Assembly: GCA_009760855.2 (NCBI GenBank)
Contig: WPIO01000003.1
Span: 6,204,501-6,268,500, forward strand
Direction of reading: 5' to 3'
Origin: Cristatella mucedo
Lineage: Eukaryota; Bryozoa; Phylactolaemata; Cristatellidae
DNA: 64,000 bases
The stretch's first letter is position 1, and each line of letters starts with the position of its first letter. A program made the translations under genes and the position numbers. Below the pieces are notes generated by a model. The model had not been told where the DNA came from. It searched no databases and was given only the letters and a program-made list of their open reading frames with translations. This document shows, in pieces, positions 48,386-60,859 of this stretch.

Positions 48386-48914
48386 CTGATGGAATAGGTA
48401 ATCATAATTAGCAGATAATCAGTCGCTCTCATAGTATTCAGGATTATGCAGATATGGCATGCAATAAATTATATTTAGTTAATTGGTGCATATATTCTGA
48501 AGGTTTCACAACTGTCTAGTGTTGAATCGGTGACTTCATGACAAGGTGACTTCATGAGACTCAAACAGCACCTAAATAACCTCACCAGCAATCAGTAATA
48601 AATCTAGTAGCTACTGCATTTCTATGAAGCTTATCAAATAGATCCAATAGACATATTTCTGTATAGCTACTGTCAATATCCGATAGAATAGCTGTTTAGA
48701 TGAGCTGACCATTTTACATTGTGAATAGTCTCATAATTCAATCCAAAGTAAAAAAAAGCCTTTCAGTAATTCTACACGTTCAATTTCGGGATATTTTTAT
48801 TTTTACAAAAATACATTGCGGCCTCTTGATTTAGGCGATGTCTGGAGATAACGGGCGATCTCATAGTGATAGAAATCAGTCTTGCACATTACTAATTAAT
48901 TGTTATATGATAAG

Positions 48915-50545
48915 GTTAATAAATTTACTCTGCCATCTCTGTGAACTTAATCACTTTCTAGGTATTTTTCATAGGCTGTAAAGGAAGCATGATGAATTAC
49001 TTTTAAATTGTAACATCCAGATATCAACAAGCATAATATTGTTTGAGGTCACCTGCACTGTGTCAAAGTGAGAAAATGGTTATTGTTTAGCATGCACAGT
49101 GTCAGCAAGCATAAGCACTCATTGGATCAATCACAAGCTCCCATCAAATACTGTAAAATAACAGGTGCGTTTTTAGCTTATTTTTAAACTTCGTCAAGTC
49201 AAGGGATGACGTCACTCGGAAATGAACTCCGGGCTTTGTGAGCATACTAACTCAAAGCATGGTCTGTGAAGAATTTGAAGTTTCTACACCGTCTAGCTAG
49301 CGATTTGAGTCGGAAAAGCAGACATTACGATGCTTAGCCTTGGGACGGGGTATTTCTGAATCTTACTCTGGAGCCAGATAATTAAAAACCTAAAGGTGGA
49401 CATAATAACCTCAAAGTCGATCCACTGCTAGATTGAGAGACAGTGCATATCGCCATGAATGGTGTGATTGCGTCAATGTGACACTAATTTTATGCACTTT
49501 TAGCTGCAGTGTTTAGCACCAACTGCAAGTGCTTAATTGCACAGGCCGGTTGACCGGTAACCAGTGAGTTGCAAAGTCGATATTGGATGTCACAAAAGTG
49601 TGGACCAATGTGGATGTAGTCACCCTATTTCAGTTAGCCTGAATGATAGTAATTTTATGCTGCTGAAAGTCGGCACCCTTGACTATCGAGCTAAGGTAGT
49701 CTAGTGAGAAAAGACGGTCACCTAGAATTCGTTCACATGCTACAAAATATATGGTTCTGGAGCCATATTGGGGTGCCAAAATTTGGATGTTTTAGTCACA
49801 CAAAGAGTGCCCATAACTATTAAGTTGGCTTTATCGTCAGTCGATATGAGATAACTTGCCGCCATCCATTGTCGATTTCAGCGATACGTGCAAAACGGGA
49901 AATTATTGAAGCTGACATACTGGCGGCCTGGGAACCCCAAAGCGTAGGTACAGATAAGTGTCATGCTCAAAGAAATGGAAGCAAAGAATAGGCTGAGCGA
50001 TTGCATCGTCAAGAGGGAGGTAAACATTTTGAATGTAAGAGCACCAAGCACGGAGCTCTGAGGTTCCACCCACTATTTTCAGATTTTCTTTTGCTGTTTA
50101 CATTAGTACTATTTAACCAATATATCCCAATCATTCATCAGATCCGTACCAATACAATGCATTGACAGTGTTGCCAAAGCAATATGAACAGGGGGTCTAT
50201 GTGAATTGGTTATCAGTGATATTAAATGCTTCCAAAAGATTAAACAAGACAAGCGAGGTAGAGATTTTACCTAATTCTGCATTTCGGTGCAGTCTTTATA
50301 CTTTCGGAGGAAACCTGACTCTGTGAATTGATTAGCTCTAAAAGAAGACTGGCACATGCTAGCTAGGCTCTATATTTATCTTGAAACTCAAACCGGTCAA
50401 CCAGAACTCTTTCATTTTTTGGAAATTGCATCAGTTGGGAGACTGTGCGGTTATTGCTCAAGGTTTTGAGATCCGAGCGAAAGAGTTAGTTGTAAAAACG
50501 AAGGGCTTATTTTAAGGGATTAGGGATAAGGACTAATAGGAAGAT
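48915..50545 (-). mobile_element. LINE family 1, old long copy
   Basis: A degraded tail at about 48920 is followed in order by 3' UTR, C-terminal RT, catalytic region (near 49960) and the sequence before RT (near 50340) on the minus strand. Stops in all frames; the longest readable part is 63 codons near 49.9-50.1 kb. One of the oldest copies, within gene A intron 3. Confidence 0.75.
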
Positions 50546-51189
50546 GGCATGATGGTGCTATTAATGAAATATGCAATTACTAGGTGAAGCTAGTTCGAGA
50601 AGTCCAAGAACTACTTCTTATTCGTCTTTAAATATACTGTACAGACTACTCCACAGATCACATTTGTACGTGAAATTGTCCCTCATTCATAGCCGAGCGG
50701 TATTAGTTTTTAAAACTGCGTGGTATTTAAACTGCATTTTGAATAAAAATGTGAACTTTTCTGTTTAATGTGCGAGACCTTTAAATGAGTTGACTACAAT
50801 TTGTTTACAAAAGTGCAGTGGATTATCGCGAGTATACAGGATCCATCTTCAAAAAAGTATTCCATCACAAGGCCTTCAGAACATCTTCATCTTAAAGTAA
50901 ATACGGAAATTTTCCCGAACAATGGAATTCTCGTGCATTTATTTTCTGCTTGCATGAGTTATTTTTAGTTCATTCTTTCTGGAATGAGATGCTAAGCTTG
51001 CGATATTACTAAGAGCTTTGGTCAAAGGATGGACTTTGTATTTTAGTATATCTAATCATCACGTTGCGTAAGGGCAGAACAATTGGCACAGCAAGCGGAT
51101 TGCAAAGTCGCCCATTTGCATCACTTGAAATGCGAGGCAAAAAATGTATGGTTTCGGTTAGCTTCGTCATATGCACATGTATTTTAAGC

Positions 51190-51322
51190 TGAGCTCGTTT
51201 GGTCTAGCGGTTAAGGTGCTCGCCACAACTAAGGTCTGACTGAAGTCGTGGGTTCGAGCACCGATGCATATGTAAAGCGCCTGAATAGAGATTAAGTTCT
51301 TTTGGGGCGCTATATAAATGAA
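51190..51322 (+). mobile_element. SINE with LINE-type tail, copy 6 (best preserved)
   Basis: The tRNA-like head TTGGTCTAGCGGTTAAGG (51199-51216, A box) and GGGTTCGAGCACC (51250-51262, B box) are clear RNA polymerase III promoter elements at normal tRNA spacing. The tail TGTAAAGCGCCTGAATAGAG, TTAAGTTCTTTTGGGGCGC and TATATAAATGAA is the hairpin also found at the end of family 1 LINEs. This copy defines the family of about 135 bases. In gene A intron 3. Confidence 0.88.
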
Positions 51323-51639
51323 TTTTGTTGATTTAGTTATAAGCTGCATCAGCAACTTACTAACTCATTCTCAAACCACTTTTCTGAGAGCACTATTCAC
51401 TTTCCTGTGAGGTCATATGCGAGTTTTAAGCTGGCACCATAGGAGCTACGTCGCTCTGCCTCTGTGAAAACGTGAGTAATAGGCATAACAATAATGAAAA
51501 GAGTAAGATTTTCAGCCCGCAGCTTTCGCCGACTGCGAGCTGAAGTGTCAAGCTCCTAAGGTTAAGAATCGCAAAGCATTTTTCCATTTTAACCGCTTGT
51601 TAGCACATAAGTGAATCAATACTTGTTAGTTTAAACCAT

Positions 51640-52055
51640 TTTTTGTTTGGGTTTTCTTATAATGCAAGCGGATGAGGAGCCATACTTGGATTACGCTCTT
51701 TTTATTTATTTTCGTAGTTTAATAACCTTGACAAAGAGATTGCGTAGGTTATTTATGGCTTTGCAAAATTTTGTGACAATTAGTTATTTTAATATTTCAA
51801 TAAGCGAGCCGTATGTTCACTTTTTATAACTCTCAACATTTGGTCTTGGTAGCATTAGATCACTTCATAGGTTTTCCTCGCTGTCCAAACCCCAAGAAAA
51901 AACAAGAGGTTGCATGGCAAATGCAAGGAAAGCTGGCCAAAAAAGGTAGCTCCGCTTTACGAACCCTGCACTTTCTGAAATTAGCTCTTGTTGAAATAAT
52001 GCAGCCCTTTTTAAATTCAAAACATAAAATGGCTGTTGCTAATAATTATTGACCA
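51640..52055 (+). pseudogene. Unassigned open stretch, possibly a THAP-like remnant
   Basis: Two overlapping frames (51647-51829 and 51813-52052) cover this stretch. The second contains DHFIGFPRCPNPKKK, an Ala-Trp pair and SSALRTLHF, which faintly recall the H-x-F-P ... W ... C-S-x-H-F order of a THAP DNA-binding domain; the cysteines are lacking. If real it is a broken DNA-transposon or host-gene relic. Chance is equally possible. Confidence 0.2.
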
Positions 52056-52302
52056 CCCCCAAAAATGCGACGGACATTAGGGAATTACCTAAAAAATAAG
52101 CGACTGCAAATGATGTTTTAACGAGCGCATCACACTCACGTAACCCCAGGTCACTAGAGCATTGTCACTCTGCTGGAAGGCTTATGGATTTTCGCTGCTT
52201 GCCGGACCTACAGGCAGATTTCTAAGCTGATATGATACCCCACTATTTCCGCTTCAAAAACGAGAAGCTGCAGTGTTTGCATCTTCATTTGTGTGGGTTT
52301 CA

Positions 52303-52845
52303 AATAATAATAATAATAATAATAATAATAATTCACTTGATAAAGCGCCCTCAGAGAACTTAATCTCTCTCTAGGCGCTTTACATTTGCTGTAAAGGGAA
52401 ATGCAATTGAATGGTAAGTAAAATCATGCTTGAAAAACAGACAAAATGAATAGCAAGGTTAGGGGTGACATGCACAGGGTCAGCATGCAAATGTGGTTAG
52501 TGGCAGCATGCACAGTGTCAGCACGCATATGCACATCAAGGACGAATCACAGGGACCCACTATATGCTGTCCTAAATAGGTGTGTTTTTAGGTTCCTTTT
52601 AAATGTAGTCAGGTCAGGGGATGTTCTGACGCAGGTCGGGAGGGAGTTCCAGGCTTTGGGAGCATATGAATTAAACGCACGGTCTCCAAAGGATTTAAGG
52701 TTTTGTATGAGGTATTTCTAGACTGCTGGATTCCGAAAAGCGGGTGGTACGATGCTTGGCCTGATGGGGTAGTATATCTGACAGATAGGCTGGAGTCATA
52801 TAATGAAGGGACCTAAAAAAGAGCGACAAAACGCTAGTCTCGGAG
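52303..52845 (-). mobile_element. LINE family 1, 3' end, young-looking
   Basis: A clean (AAT)n run at 52303-52332 marks the end. The tail hairpin, complete 3' UTR and the last part of the RT ORF follow on the minus strand to about 52845. Little diverged from other good copies. Its 5' break lies only about 120 bases from gene A exon 3, in intron 3. Confidence 0.87.
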
Positions 52846-52968
52846 GATTAACTATTTATGCATTATTTTAGGCATATTTTGCATTATGCATTTATATTTT
52901 CCCTTTATTTGTCAGGCTTGGTTTCTTTGACTAAAATCTAAGCGGGCGTCCATAAAAAGAGGACTCAC

Positions 52969-53065
52969 CGGCGCACATAGCCCCTCCAAACGTAGCAGAG
53001 CAGTCTGTGACGCATGAGCTTCCGCCGGAACACTGTACGCTTCCGCAGGACCTGCCGGTGTGAAG
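52969..53065 (-). CDS. Gene A exon 3: cysteine-rich module
   Basis: This 97-base exon lies between a TTTTAG acceptor and a GTGAGT donor. It enters in phase 0 and leaves in phase 1. All three frames are open, but only the phase-0 frame agrees with exons 2 and 4. That frame gives five cysteines at residues 114, 119, 125, 129 and 138 in a Gly/Ser-rich context (core CSGGSSCVTDC); a sixth follows at 145 in exon 4. The spacing C-x4-C-x5-C-x3-C-x8-C-x6-C does not match the EGF pattern, and I do not recognise the fold. It links the PAN-like and CTHRC1-like domains and is probably a small disulfide-bonded unit. Confidence 0.75.
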
Positions 53066-53146
53066 CTAAAATGCGATAAAAAGAAACTATGCTGTAATGT
53101 AGGAACATCTTGAAATGCATGCATTAATAAATTCGAAGGCACTCAC

Positions 53147-53232
53147 CGTCGGGTTTGGTGTTGTGAGTAGCCTTCCGGACGAAGATGAAGCCGTTGCTAG
53201 GCTAGCAAGACTCGGTATGAGGTAGCAGTTTC
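53147..53232 (-). CDS. Gene A exon 2: end of PAN-like domain and Ser/Thr-rich spacer
   Basis: This 86-base exon starts after a TTAG acceptor with two bases that complete the Gly codon of exon 1. It then reads NCYLIPSLAS, a Ser/Ala/Thr-rich run and TTPNPT, and ends at a GTGAGT donor in phase 0. Only this frame is open; the other two contain TAG within the exon. NCYL supplies the last core strand and cysteine of the PAN/apple fold begun in exon 1. The low-complexity part looks like a flexible linker that may be O-glycosylated. It is separated from exon 3 by only 81 bases, whereas other introns of this gene are thousands of bases long. Confidence 0.78.
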
Positions 53233-53719
53233 CTAAGGGCAATAACAAAGAGAGTCGGCCATGGCATGGTCGTAAACATTAAGCTTAAAATTGTAACAGT
53301 GTACGCGCAAACTAATTTGGTGTCTAAGTTACATATTGACGCCATATCTGAAAATAGAGCTTGCTAGTCGATTAAAATATTGCTTAACACCTGAACGGGT
53401 ATGGAACTGTAAAGCCGTGCATCAGTTTGGGTCTTATGCCACTCTTATATTGATAGCACAAAAAATTAGTCGGCAAAGAATAATAAGATAGTTTAAATAT
53501 CACTTGTGGATGCAGTAGACAACGGGGATCGAAAAATCATTCTGACTGCTTAAGATACGGCTGTCAGAAGTTCACGTAACTGCGTTTTTTGACGTAATAA
53601 TCCGCTCGCTGGCAGTGAATGAGGAGCTATCTTCAGGTTTCGTTCCCCAATGAGCGACGTGGATCGGAGTCGGCTATCCAACTCTGTACGGAAGTAGCAG
53701 CAAATGTTTGTCCAAACCT

Positions 53720-53817
53720 TAGTGTATCCATCGTTTGCAAAGTGCCTAGAATTACATTAAGTTTTCAGAGAGAGCTGTACAAATATGTTATTATTATTAC
53801 TATTATTATTATTATAG
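53720..53817 (+). mobile_element. LINE tail fragment
   Basis: GCAAAGTGCCTAGAATTACA, AAGTTTTCAGAGAGAGCTG and a (TTA)n run: degraded family 1 tail in gene A intron 1. Confidence 0.65.
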
Positions 53818-55139
53818 CCTACTTCCATGATAAACGAAAGAGTTTGATACTGGTGCACTATTGGACCCTAGAAAGGAGGTTACAGTAAGCCCGATGATGG
53901 ACTTGGTAATAAATTTGGGTTTTAATTACATCCGTGCTTGCTTAAAGACAGCTTCTCCAATGGAAAACTGGTGAAGTTACAGAATAACATGCTTCCTAGG
54001 GTGATACCACATAGTATAAGGTCATAATATTTAAGAGCATATTTGCTTATGAAAATGTGATACAAGTGTTGAATAAACCTACATTATTATGCTTCATATT
54101 TCGAGGTAACGGCATGCAGATCCTTGGTGGCAGGAGGATTTTCAAGTGGCAGAAAAGACATGCAAGTGATACTCAGAAATCAGTCGAGTTTCCTCGACTT
54201 TCACTCAACGGTTGCTCGTCGATTGGAAGGAAGGCATTGCTGAACAATTTTTCGGAGTTTGAGTGCCATCTTTCCTTTACGGTGTAACAAATAAAAGCTC
54301 GTGAAAATTTTAGATGAATAGTAACGAGCACAGACTATTCCTAATACGCTATAAACCCTATAAGACACATCTGCTGCATTGGACATAGTTTTTGTTATAA
54401 TTTGGTGCATAGTTGGCTGTTCAGACCGGACTGCAATAGCGAAATAGAGAAAGAGGCAATTTTCAGACTTTTACGAGTCCCGCCCATCTCCATGTCTATA
54501 TGGAGCTAAGCAGTTGGTGCCTCAATATAGTTCGCTCCGTGTCAGAAACATCGATAGCACAGAACTTTTCGGCGAGTTCGAAATTGCCGGCTAGTCCGAA
54601 GCAAGGGTATAAAACTGATTACACTTCGATTTGGAAGCAGCTAGAGGTAGCTTTGCCATTGATTTGGTATGGACTTGGAACTGGATAAATTGATACCTTG
54701 TCAGTCGTTGCAATACCAATTTTGACAAGAAATACATGACCATTCGCGTTTATGCTTATCTAAATAAGGCCTAGTCAAACATTTTTGTTAATTACGACTA
54801 CCCCGCCGATCCTGAACGTGCAACAAAAGTCTTGCAACTTAATTTGCGGGTCAGTATAGCCAGTTTTTCTCATTCCTCTCGATCATGTGCGTTTCGTGCA
54901 TCAATTTCCATCCTACTTTGTGAGACGCTGGTGATAGCTCGAGTGTGATGAGCAATAATCTCTCTATCAGGTGTTAGATGAACTCCAATTTAAATCCAGT
55001 ACGATGTCGAAAAGTCGCGTAGCATCAGTGCTGTGCCGAGCTACCATCTAGCCAAGCGACTATCAGCTTTGACTCCCTGAATGACCTCAACCGTCATGCT
55101 GAATATTTTAATTAACCAGTGAAGTGCATAGTAATAATC
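53818..55139. other. Gene A intron 1, unassigned part
   Basis: Small open frames (60-76 codons) with no motifs. No mobile element recognised. Confidence 0.45.
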
Positions 55140-56935
55140 ATATATTTGAGTAATGCCCTCAGAGAACTAAATCTCCGTCTTGGCAATCGACATTCGCTTT
55201 AAAGATATCAAAATCAGTGAGCTTATAGTAACGTCGTCATGTCAACAAGCTTAACTTGGTTAGAGCTGACATGCAATGTGAACGTGCAAATGTGGTAAGT
55301 GGCGGCATGCACAGTATTGGCACACATAAGCACTCGATTAAAAATCACGAGCACCTATTAAATGCTGTGAAGAACAGGTGCTTGTGAGCTTCTTTGTAAA
55401 CGGTGTCAAATATGGAATTATAGATTTTTTCAACTTGGCGACAGAAGTAGTGAGTCTCGGCTATGAGAGTATGCAAAAATGCTGAACATGCGAAATGCAC
55501 TATCTCCGATGAGTTTGAGCTGTTTATGAAGTATGTCAGTGCAATTTGAGTCGTAAAAACCTATGGTACGTTGCCTATACAATTAGGTTGAGTAATCCCG
55601 ATAGCTATCATAGAACCAGTCAATGAGGAGACCTCAAAGTGAGTTCCAGAAATTTGACGTTTAAACTTTGCTTGATTCGCAGCCAGTTCAGGTTGGCCAG
55701 ACGCGATTCCGTTTGGTAACTGCGACGCTCATGACAGACCAGCATAGCTTCAGAGTTTCGCACCAACTGCAAGCGCCCGTCTGCACACAACGGCAGACCA
55801 GTAAGCAGTTAGTTCCAGAAGTCATAAATTCCTGGACCGATTTAAATTTTTTAACCGTTCTGAAAAAGGCCCGACTTTTAGTGATTTCATTTAGCTGAAA
55901 GTAGGCAGACTTGACGGTCGAATGGATGTGTTCGTCTGATGAAAGATCACTTTAAAACAGGACACCTAGATTTCGTGCAGATTCAATAAGAGATATGCAA
56001 TTAGAGCCGAATTTGAGCGTTAACCTTTTCAATTTTTGAATCATACTCAGTTTTAACATAAACGATAAGTTGGTTTTATCATCGTTTAATTTAGGGAAGT
56101 TTGCTGCTATTCACGTGCAAATTGCATCAATACATTCAACAAGGTAGTTAAGAGAGATTTTGACATGCTAGAGGGCTGTGAGGGATCAAAGCAAAGGTAT
56201 AACTGAATGTCATCCTCGTAGAAGTGAAAGCCTAGATTGTGCTTGACCATCACAACGGCAAGGAACCGGAAAGAACGAGACCAAGCACAGAATCCTTAGA
56301 AACCCTATACTTCAAAGGTTCATAGGACCATCTGTGCCCATTCACAGCATTAATCTGGAGTCTCACACGGAGAAACCACATTAATGATTGCAGTGCAGTG
56401 CTAGAGATGCCCAGGCAAGATAACAGGCACTCCAAAAGATTTTGTGATCGGTTTTATCAAAAGCTGCCGAAAGATCGAGCAAAACAAGCAAAGGTACTCT
56501 ACATAAGTAGTTCGTTATACACCCGAAGAAACGCCAACTCTGCATTGTGATCTAAAGCTCTAAAGCTCTTAAACTCTAAAACTAAAGCTCTAAAATTAGG
56601 CTGGCAGTTACTAGCACGGTTTGGACTTTCAATGTATGGGTTCAGCCGGTCTGCCAGGACTCGCTCGAGTGTTATGATAGGAATGGAAGATGGAAACCTG
56701 GGCGAAAGTTGCTCAAGTTCTCTTAGTCTATTGTTGCAGTCTTGAGTAGTCAGCTAACTTAAGCCTTTTTGATAGGTGCTGGGAGGTGACACGAGGCAAA
56801 TAAATGTATGGTGTTTTTTATATATAGCAGCAGCAGATCAATGCATTGTAGAATCAGGACAGTGGATATCGGGTCTAAAGGACTAGTAAGTATTTGTAAA
56901 TACGAGTACTTTTAAGTACGTTAGGTTACATCACA
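55140..56935 (-). mobile_element. LINE family 1, long copy from RT to tail
   Basis: Minus strand. Tail hairpin near 55150, 3' UTR, C-terminal RT, catalytic region (near 56200-56230), a short internal deletion near 56265, then the pre-RT region to about 56930. Readable pieces include LGISSTALQSL near 56400. The element stops about 140 bases before gene A exon 1. A simple repeat of CTCTAAAG units lies inside it. Confidence 0.8.
56551..56596. repeat. Short tandem repeat of CTCTAAA(AG) units
   Basis: Five imperfect 9-10-base units, apparently expanded inside the LINE copy that surrounds them. Confidence 0.8.
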
Positions 56936-57078
56936 GTCTAACTATTGATGTCGATAAGCTGAAATCATAGCCAACCGACCGTCGGCTTTTAGCTGAATGC
57001 AAAGCAGCCAGGATGTATTATCATGAGCAGCCATCGCAAGGCACTGCAACGGTTGGCACAGCCAGCTCTCCTGCTCAC

Positions 57079-57313
57079 CAGCCGAGGCTTTGTAGTAGAG
57101 TTGAAGGCAAGTCTTCTGCTGCTGAGCACACGAAATCGAGCACTCCAACTGACTTCTCGACTTATGAGCGACAGTGCCTGCCGGGAAGGAGCCGACCTGA
57201 GCCAACTGAGAGCTGCTGTAGCCGCCAGTCCCGCAAGTCGTCACTTGGGCACCACAAGCGAGTGAAACGTGCAGAGTCATCACTACCAACCACGATAGGC
57301 GTCTGTGAGGCAT
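57079..57313 (-). CDS. Gene A exon 1: signal peptide and first half of PAN/apple-like domain
   Basis: The start is the ATG at 57313-57311, read as MPHRR; the open frame continues upstream only to a TTG. Residues 1-22 form a typical signal peptide: basic HRR, then a hydrophobic stretch from Leu6 to Leu18, with likely cleavage after CGA. Cysteines 58, 62 and 69 follow the PAN/apple spacing (C-x3-C-x6-C) and lead into LQLYYKASA. The exon stops after the first base of a Gly codon at a GTGAGC donor (57078-57077), phase 1. Reading past this donor destroys the PAN pattern. Joining to exon 2 restores the expected G-x-C strand, which is why I prefer the spliced form. No promoter elements could be assigned upstream. 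Confidence 0.75.
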
Positions 57314-59109
57314 AGCTGCAAAGCGCCTCTGCAAGCTGTCTGCTTCCCAGCTGAGAAGCTTGCAGTGGCCTTAGCACTTAAACAACTTTTCGACAGGCGG
57401 AGCCACGGTCATATTAACTGCAAAGCGTTAATTGAAGTCCACTTCTGAGGGGATATCATGCAACAGCACTTAGTCAATACTCTCTGTGTATGTCGATGAC
57501 CATGAAGAAGTCAATAAGGCTGTCGTTCCAAGTGTCATTAAGCAGTCTAAGTACTAAATCAGGGCTTTGCGGTTCAAGTTTATGTGCACAAAAAAAGACC
57601 CCATCATGCGACTGTTTTTTAGGTTAATCATTTGTTCTTTATGAACAAATTTTGGCAGGTAGCAGGCTTTCGGAGCATGGCCCTGAGGTAATGTTGCTTT
57701 GACTTGTTGGGGCGATGAAAGTGGATTTATAACTTGCCTCAGCGACAGCTGATTAAGCTAGAGACAATTATTGCTGTCAACCTGTCATTCATAGTAGTGC
57801 TGTAACTAGTTTTCACTCATGAACTCGGATAAATCCAAGTCTTTGACGAGAATATTTAAGAACTACTGATTTAAGAGTAGCTGCTGCCATGAATATAAAA
57901 AACTTTAACACAACTCGAAGATCAGCTGCCGGATTCACTAATCATTTCTTTACCGTGATTGCATATGTGCAATTTACCATAACAAGGCTAATACTGGCTC
58001 CAGACATTCGCTTGATTCGCTTGCCTTTGAACTATAGTTGGCAGTTAAGTGCCCTTATCACTGCAAACATGGAAGAAATTCTAAGTACAGATGTGTAGGG
58101 AAGAGGACGATGGAGTACAATATTTCAAGAGAATCGGCGGTCGTTCCAGTTTTCTCGACCAAATAAGTTGTTTTGGTCGCTCAGGCAAGCAGGGGGGCAT
58201 TTCAGTCATCGAGCTCACAAACTCAGCAGCTGTTCTCCTAGCTCTTGTTCATCTCCTCAGCAATGTGCTGTCTTAATATTGCCAGTTATCCTGATCCAGA
58301 CTGGAAAGATCCTTATACTTGAGCTGCCAAAACAAGGTCGCAAGGTGTTTTTAAAACGGAAGCTACATTTTTGCTTGGTAGCTTCAGTAACATAGATGCA
58401 AAAATACTTTCCTCTCATTCGAGCAAGATCCGACTTCTAAGTGGTACTCTAGGACAAAAGACCCACTAAATAGCAGAAGCTCTGGAATTGCAGGCATGGT
58501 CGTGGCATTACGTCAGTAGGGAAGAGATATTGCTGTCCAAAAAAGACTTAGCATAAGATAATGCTGTTCTAATTGTTTTTAGAAACTGAATTAAAAACTT
58601 TAGTTTCACGTGAAAGTAAATATGTTAAGATAAAGGCAGAATTTGACAGGCATAGTAATAATCTCTCCTGCCAAATCAAATCGACAATTATTCTAATAAC
58701 TTGGAACTTGAATAATTTCAGAACTGCAGTTTTTCATAAACTAACTAGTCATCAATAACCAGTCAATCTCGTTAAAGTTTTACTCCAAAGTATCATGAGT
58801 CGACACCATGAAAAGGACAGGAGACTTCCAAGCTTGCTGCGTTTTGTAGCCTGTAGCGAGAACGTGTATTAAAAGAATTTTAATTGTTCAGGATACCCAA
58901 TATGAGTTTACATGTTTGTAAATATGTAGAAAGTGCATCTTGATTATTCTAAAGTACGAAAGAGACCTAATTTAACAATATCTGAAAGATGTACCCTTGC
59001 TAATCTTCTTTTGGAACGCACACAGGAGATCGATTTATCACAAAAATGTCAACATGCAAGTTACACATTAGAATCTGGCTTAATCTCGTTTTAACTGTCT
59101 ACAGGAGAG
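57314..59109. other. Upstream of gene A
   Basis: Should contain the gene A promoter and 5' UTR. No TATA box at a convincing distance, CpG-rich block or upstream exon could be assigned. Open frames are short and unrecognised. Confidence 0.4.
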
Positions 59110-59290
59110 AAATGCCAATATTCAGTTAGCATCACTTGATTGCAACGGCTCTTTTATCCACCTTATGCTCTCTTTTACACCATATGAATCCCATGTGACC
59201 AGTCTACAGCTGTCGACAGCTGTCGACACCATCGATTTTAAGATCCTGCTGCAGCTGTTCAGAGCAGCGATTGGCTTGACTTCTTACGGA
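59110..59290 (+). mobile_element. Second LINE lineage, RT fragment
   Basis: Plus-strand reading gives VDTIDFKILLQLFRAAIGL after a Ser/Leu-rich stretch, matching the D-L-S-A-A-F-D-T-I-D-H-x-x-L-L block of L2/CR1 reverse transcriptases but not the family 1 wording. An 11-base unit (CAGCTGTCGAC) is duplicated at 59207-59228 just before it. Confidence 0.5.
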
Positions 59291-59379
59291 GGCTAATGAT
59301 TAATTATACTGTTTCTACAGTACACACATTCACTCACCAGCATACACAAGCACACGCAAAATCCTTCGCCCACACGCAC

Positions 59380-59396
59380 AGGTACACACACACAGG

Positions 59397-59427
<31 letters not shown>

Positions 59428-59456
59428 ACACACGCACACACACACACACACACACA
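59380..59456. repeat. (CA)n microsatellite
   Basis: About 75 bases of CA with a few interruptions. Confidence 0.95.
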
Positions 59457-60859
59457 AATACACAAACGCATGAATACGCATTCACATAGGCATGCATACG
59501 AACAAATAGCCATCCTCTTTATGCAAGCCCACAAAGGAAAGCAAATCGTAATTTGCCATGGCACGGCAAGTCGAATATGACTAAGCTATAAAAGGAAGTA
59601 AAGAGTTCGCACGGTGCCCCTACGAAGTTGCTACAGCACAGATAACACGTCACATGTTCTACATTTTATTGTTGTGGACTTGGTGATGCCTATACCGAAC
59701 CGACCTCCTCTACGTAATTACTCTGATTTTTGGCTAGAGAGGGGAGTGCATTATTCCGTGACTTACTAATCATGAACGTGCTAGAACTGCTGTTAGAGAA
59801 TGCATTAGCTTTCTAATGTACTTCTCTGCACCACTGCCATTAGCCATTAACCGATAGTGCTGCTTGGCTCGATCAATGCTTCCTTCCTGAAAGTGTGAGT
59901 GATTAAAGCAGTGGTCTCTGTTTGCCTAACTCGGAATCACAAAGTGCTCTTAGAGAGCTTTGTTATTGCGAGTACCCCATGTGATTGCGAGTGGGGCAAA
60001 CTAGAGTTCAAATTGACCAGCCTATGCTGGCAGCAGCCACTACATTCAGCCTAGGATTGCAATCGCTTGCTCGTTTGGCACACACCTTGGAGGTTAGTGC
60101 AAGAGCTAAAAGAAATGCTGGTGACCTCAGTTTTACCTCAGCTATCGCTTTAAAATGCAGACTTGAAATTACTGAGAGGGATACCAGCACCGGGAACTTG
60201 ACTGTGGAATCGAACTGTACTGTCAGCTACAATACGTGCCATCACTTGCTGTCATTTGTGGCGATATATGCATAAGAAAAAACTGTGTTTAGAGGAAGAG
60301 TTGCTCTGCCACATTAAGAAAAAATGACACAAAACTGAATGCTACTAGCCTAAATTGTCCGAATTTCCCTAATGTTCCTTTTCTCTTTACCTATTTCTGA
60401 CGAGATTTTTGAACATTGACTAGCAATGCAATAGTAGTTTTGGGAACTTCACCCGAGCTACCAACACGAATGTTTGGCCCATAACATTGGCAATTTACAT
60501 AGGAGCTAAATAAGTTATTACTATGGTACTGCTTCGTACTATAATGGACAGTGGTCCTCTAAGGTTTCACCGAAAGCCATGACATCCTTGAAACCTATTA
60601 GTATTGACCTTCACTAGCTCGTCTTCTAGCTGTGTATTGTCTAAAGTGACTCATTGATCGTGCTTTTACTCTCTTGCTCCATAATGGCAATCCTAAATAT
60701 CTACTAATCATGATCTTTCAAGAATCGTATAATTTGTTCTTCCCGCTTTACTGCTATAGTTGTTCCCCTAAGAAACGTCTAATCTCTTACAGACGATGCC
60801 TTCCGTGCATTGGCTCTCAAAGCCAACAGGTTCATGCCGACTGGCATCACAGCATCTCT

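Noticed and set aside
59985-60275. 96-codon plus frame with NLTVESNCTVS as a possible exon
   Set aside because: No recognisable domain, no clear splice sites, and short LINE-like words just upstream (ATCACAAAGTGCTCTTAGAG).
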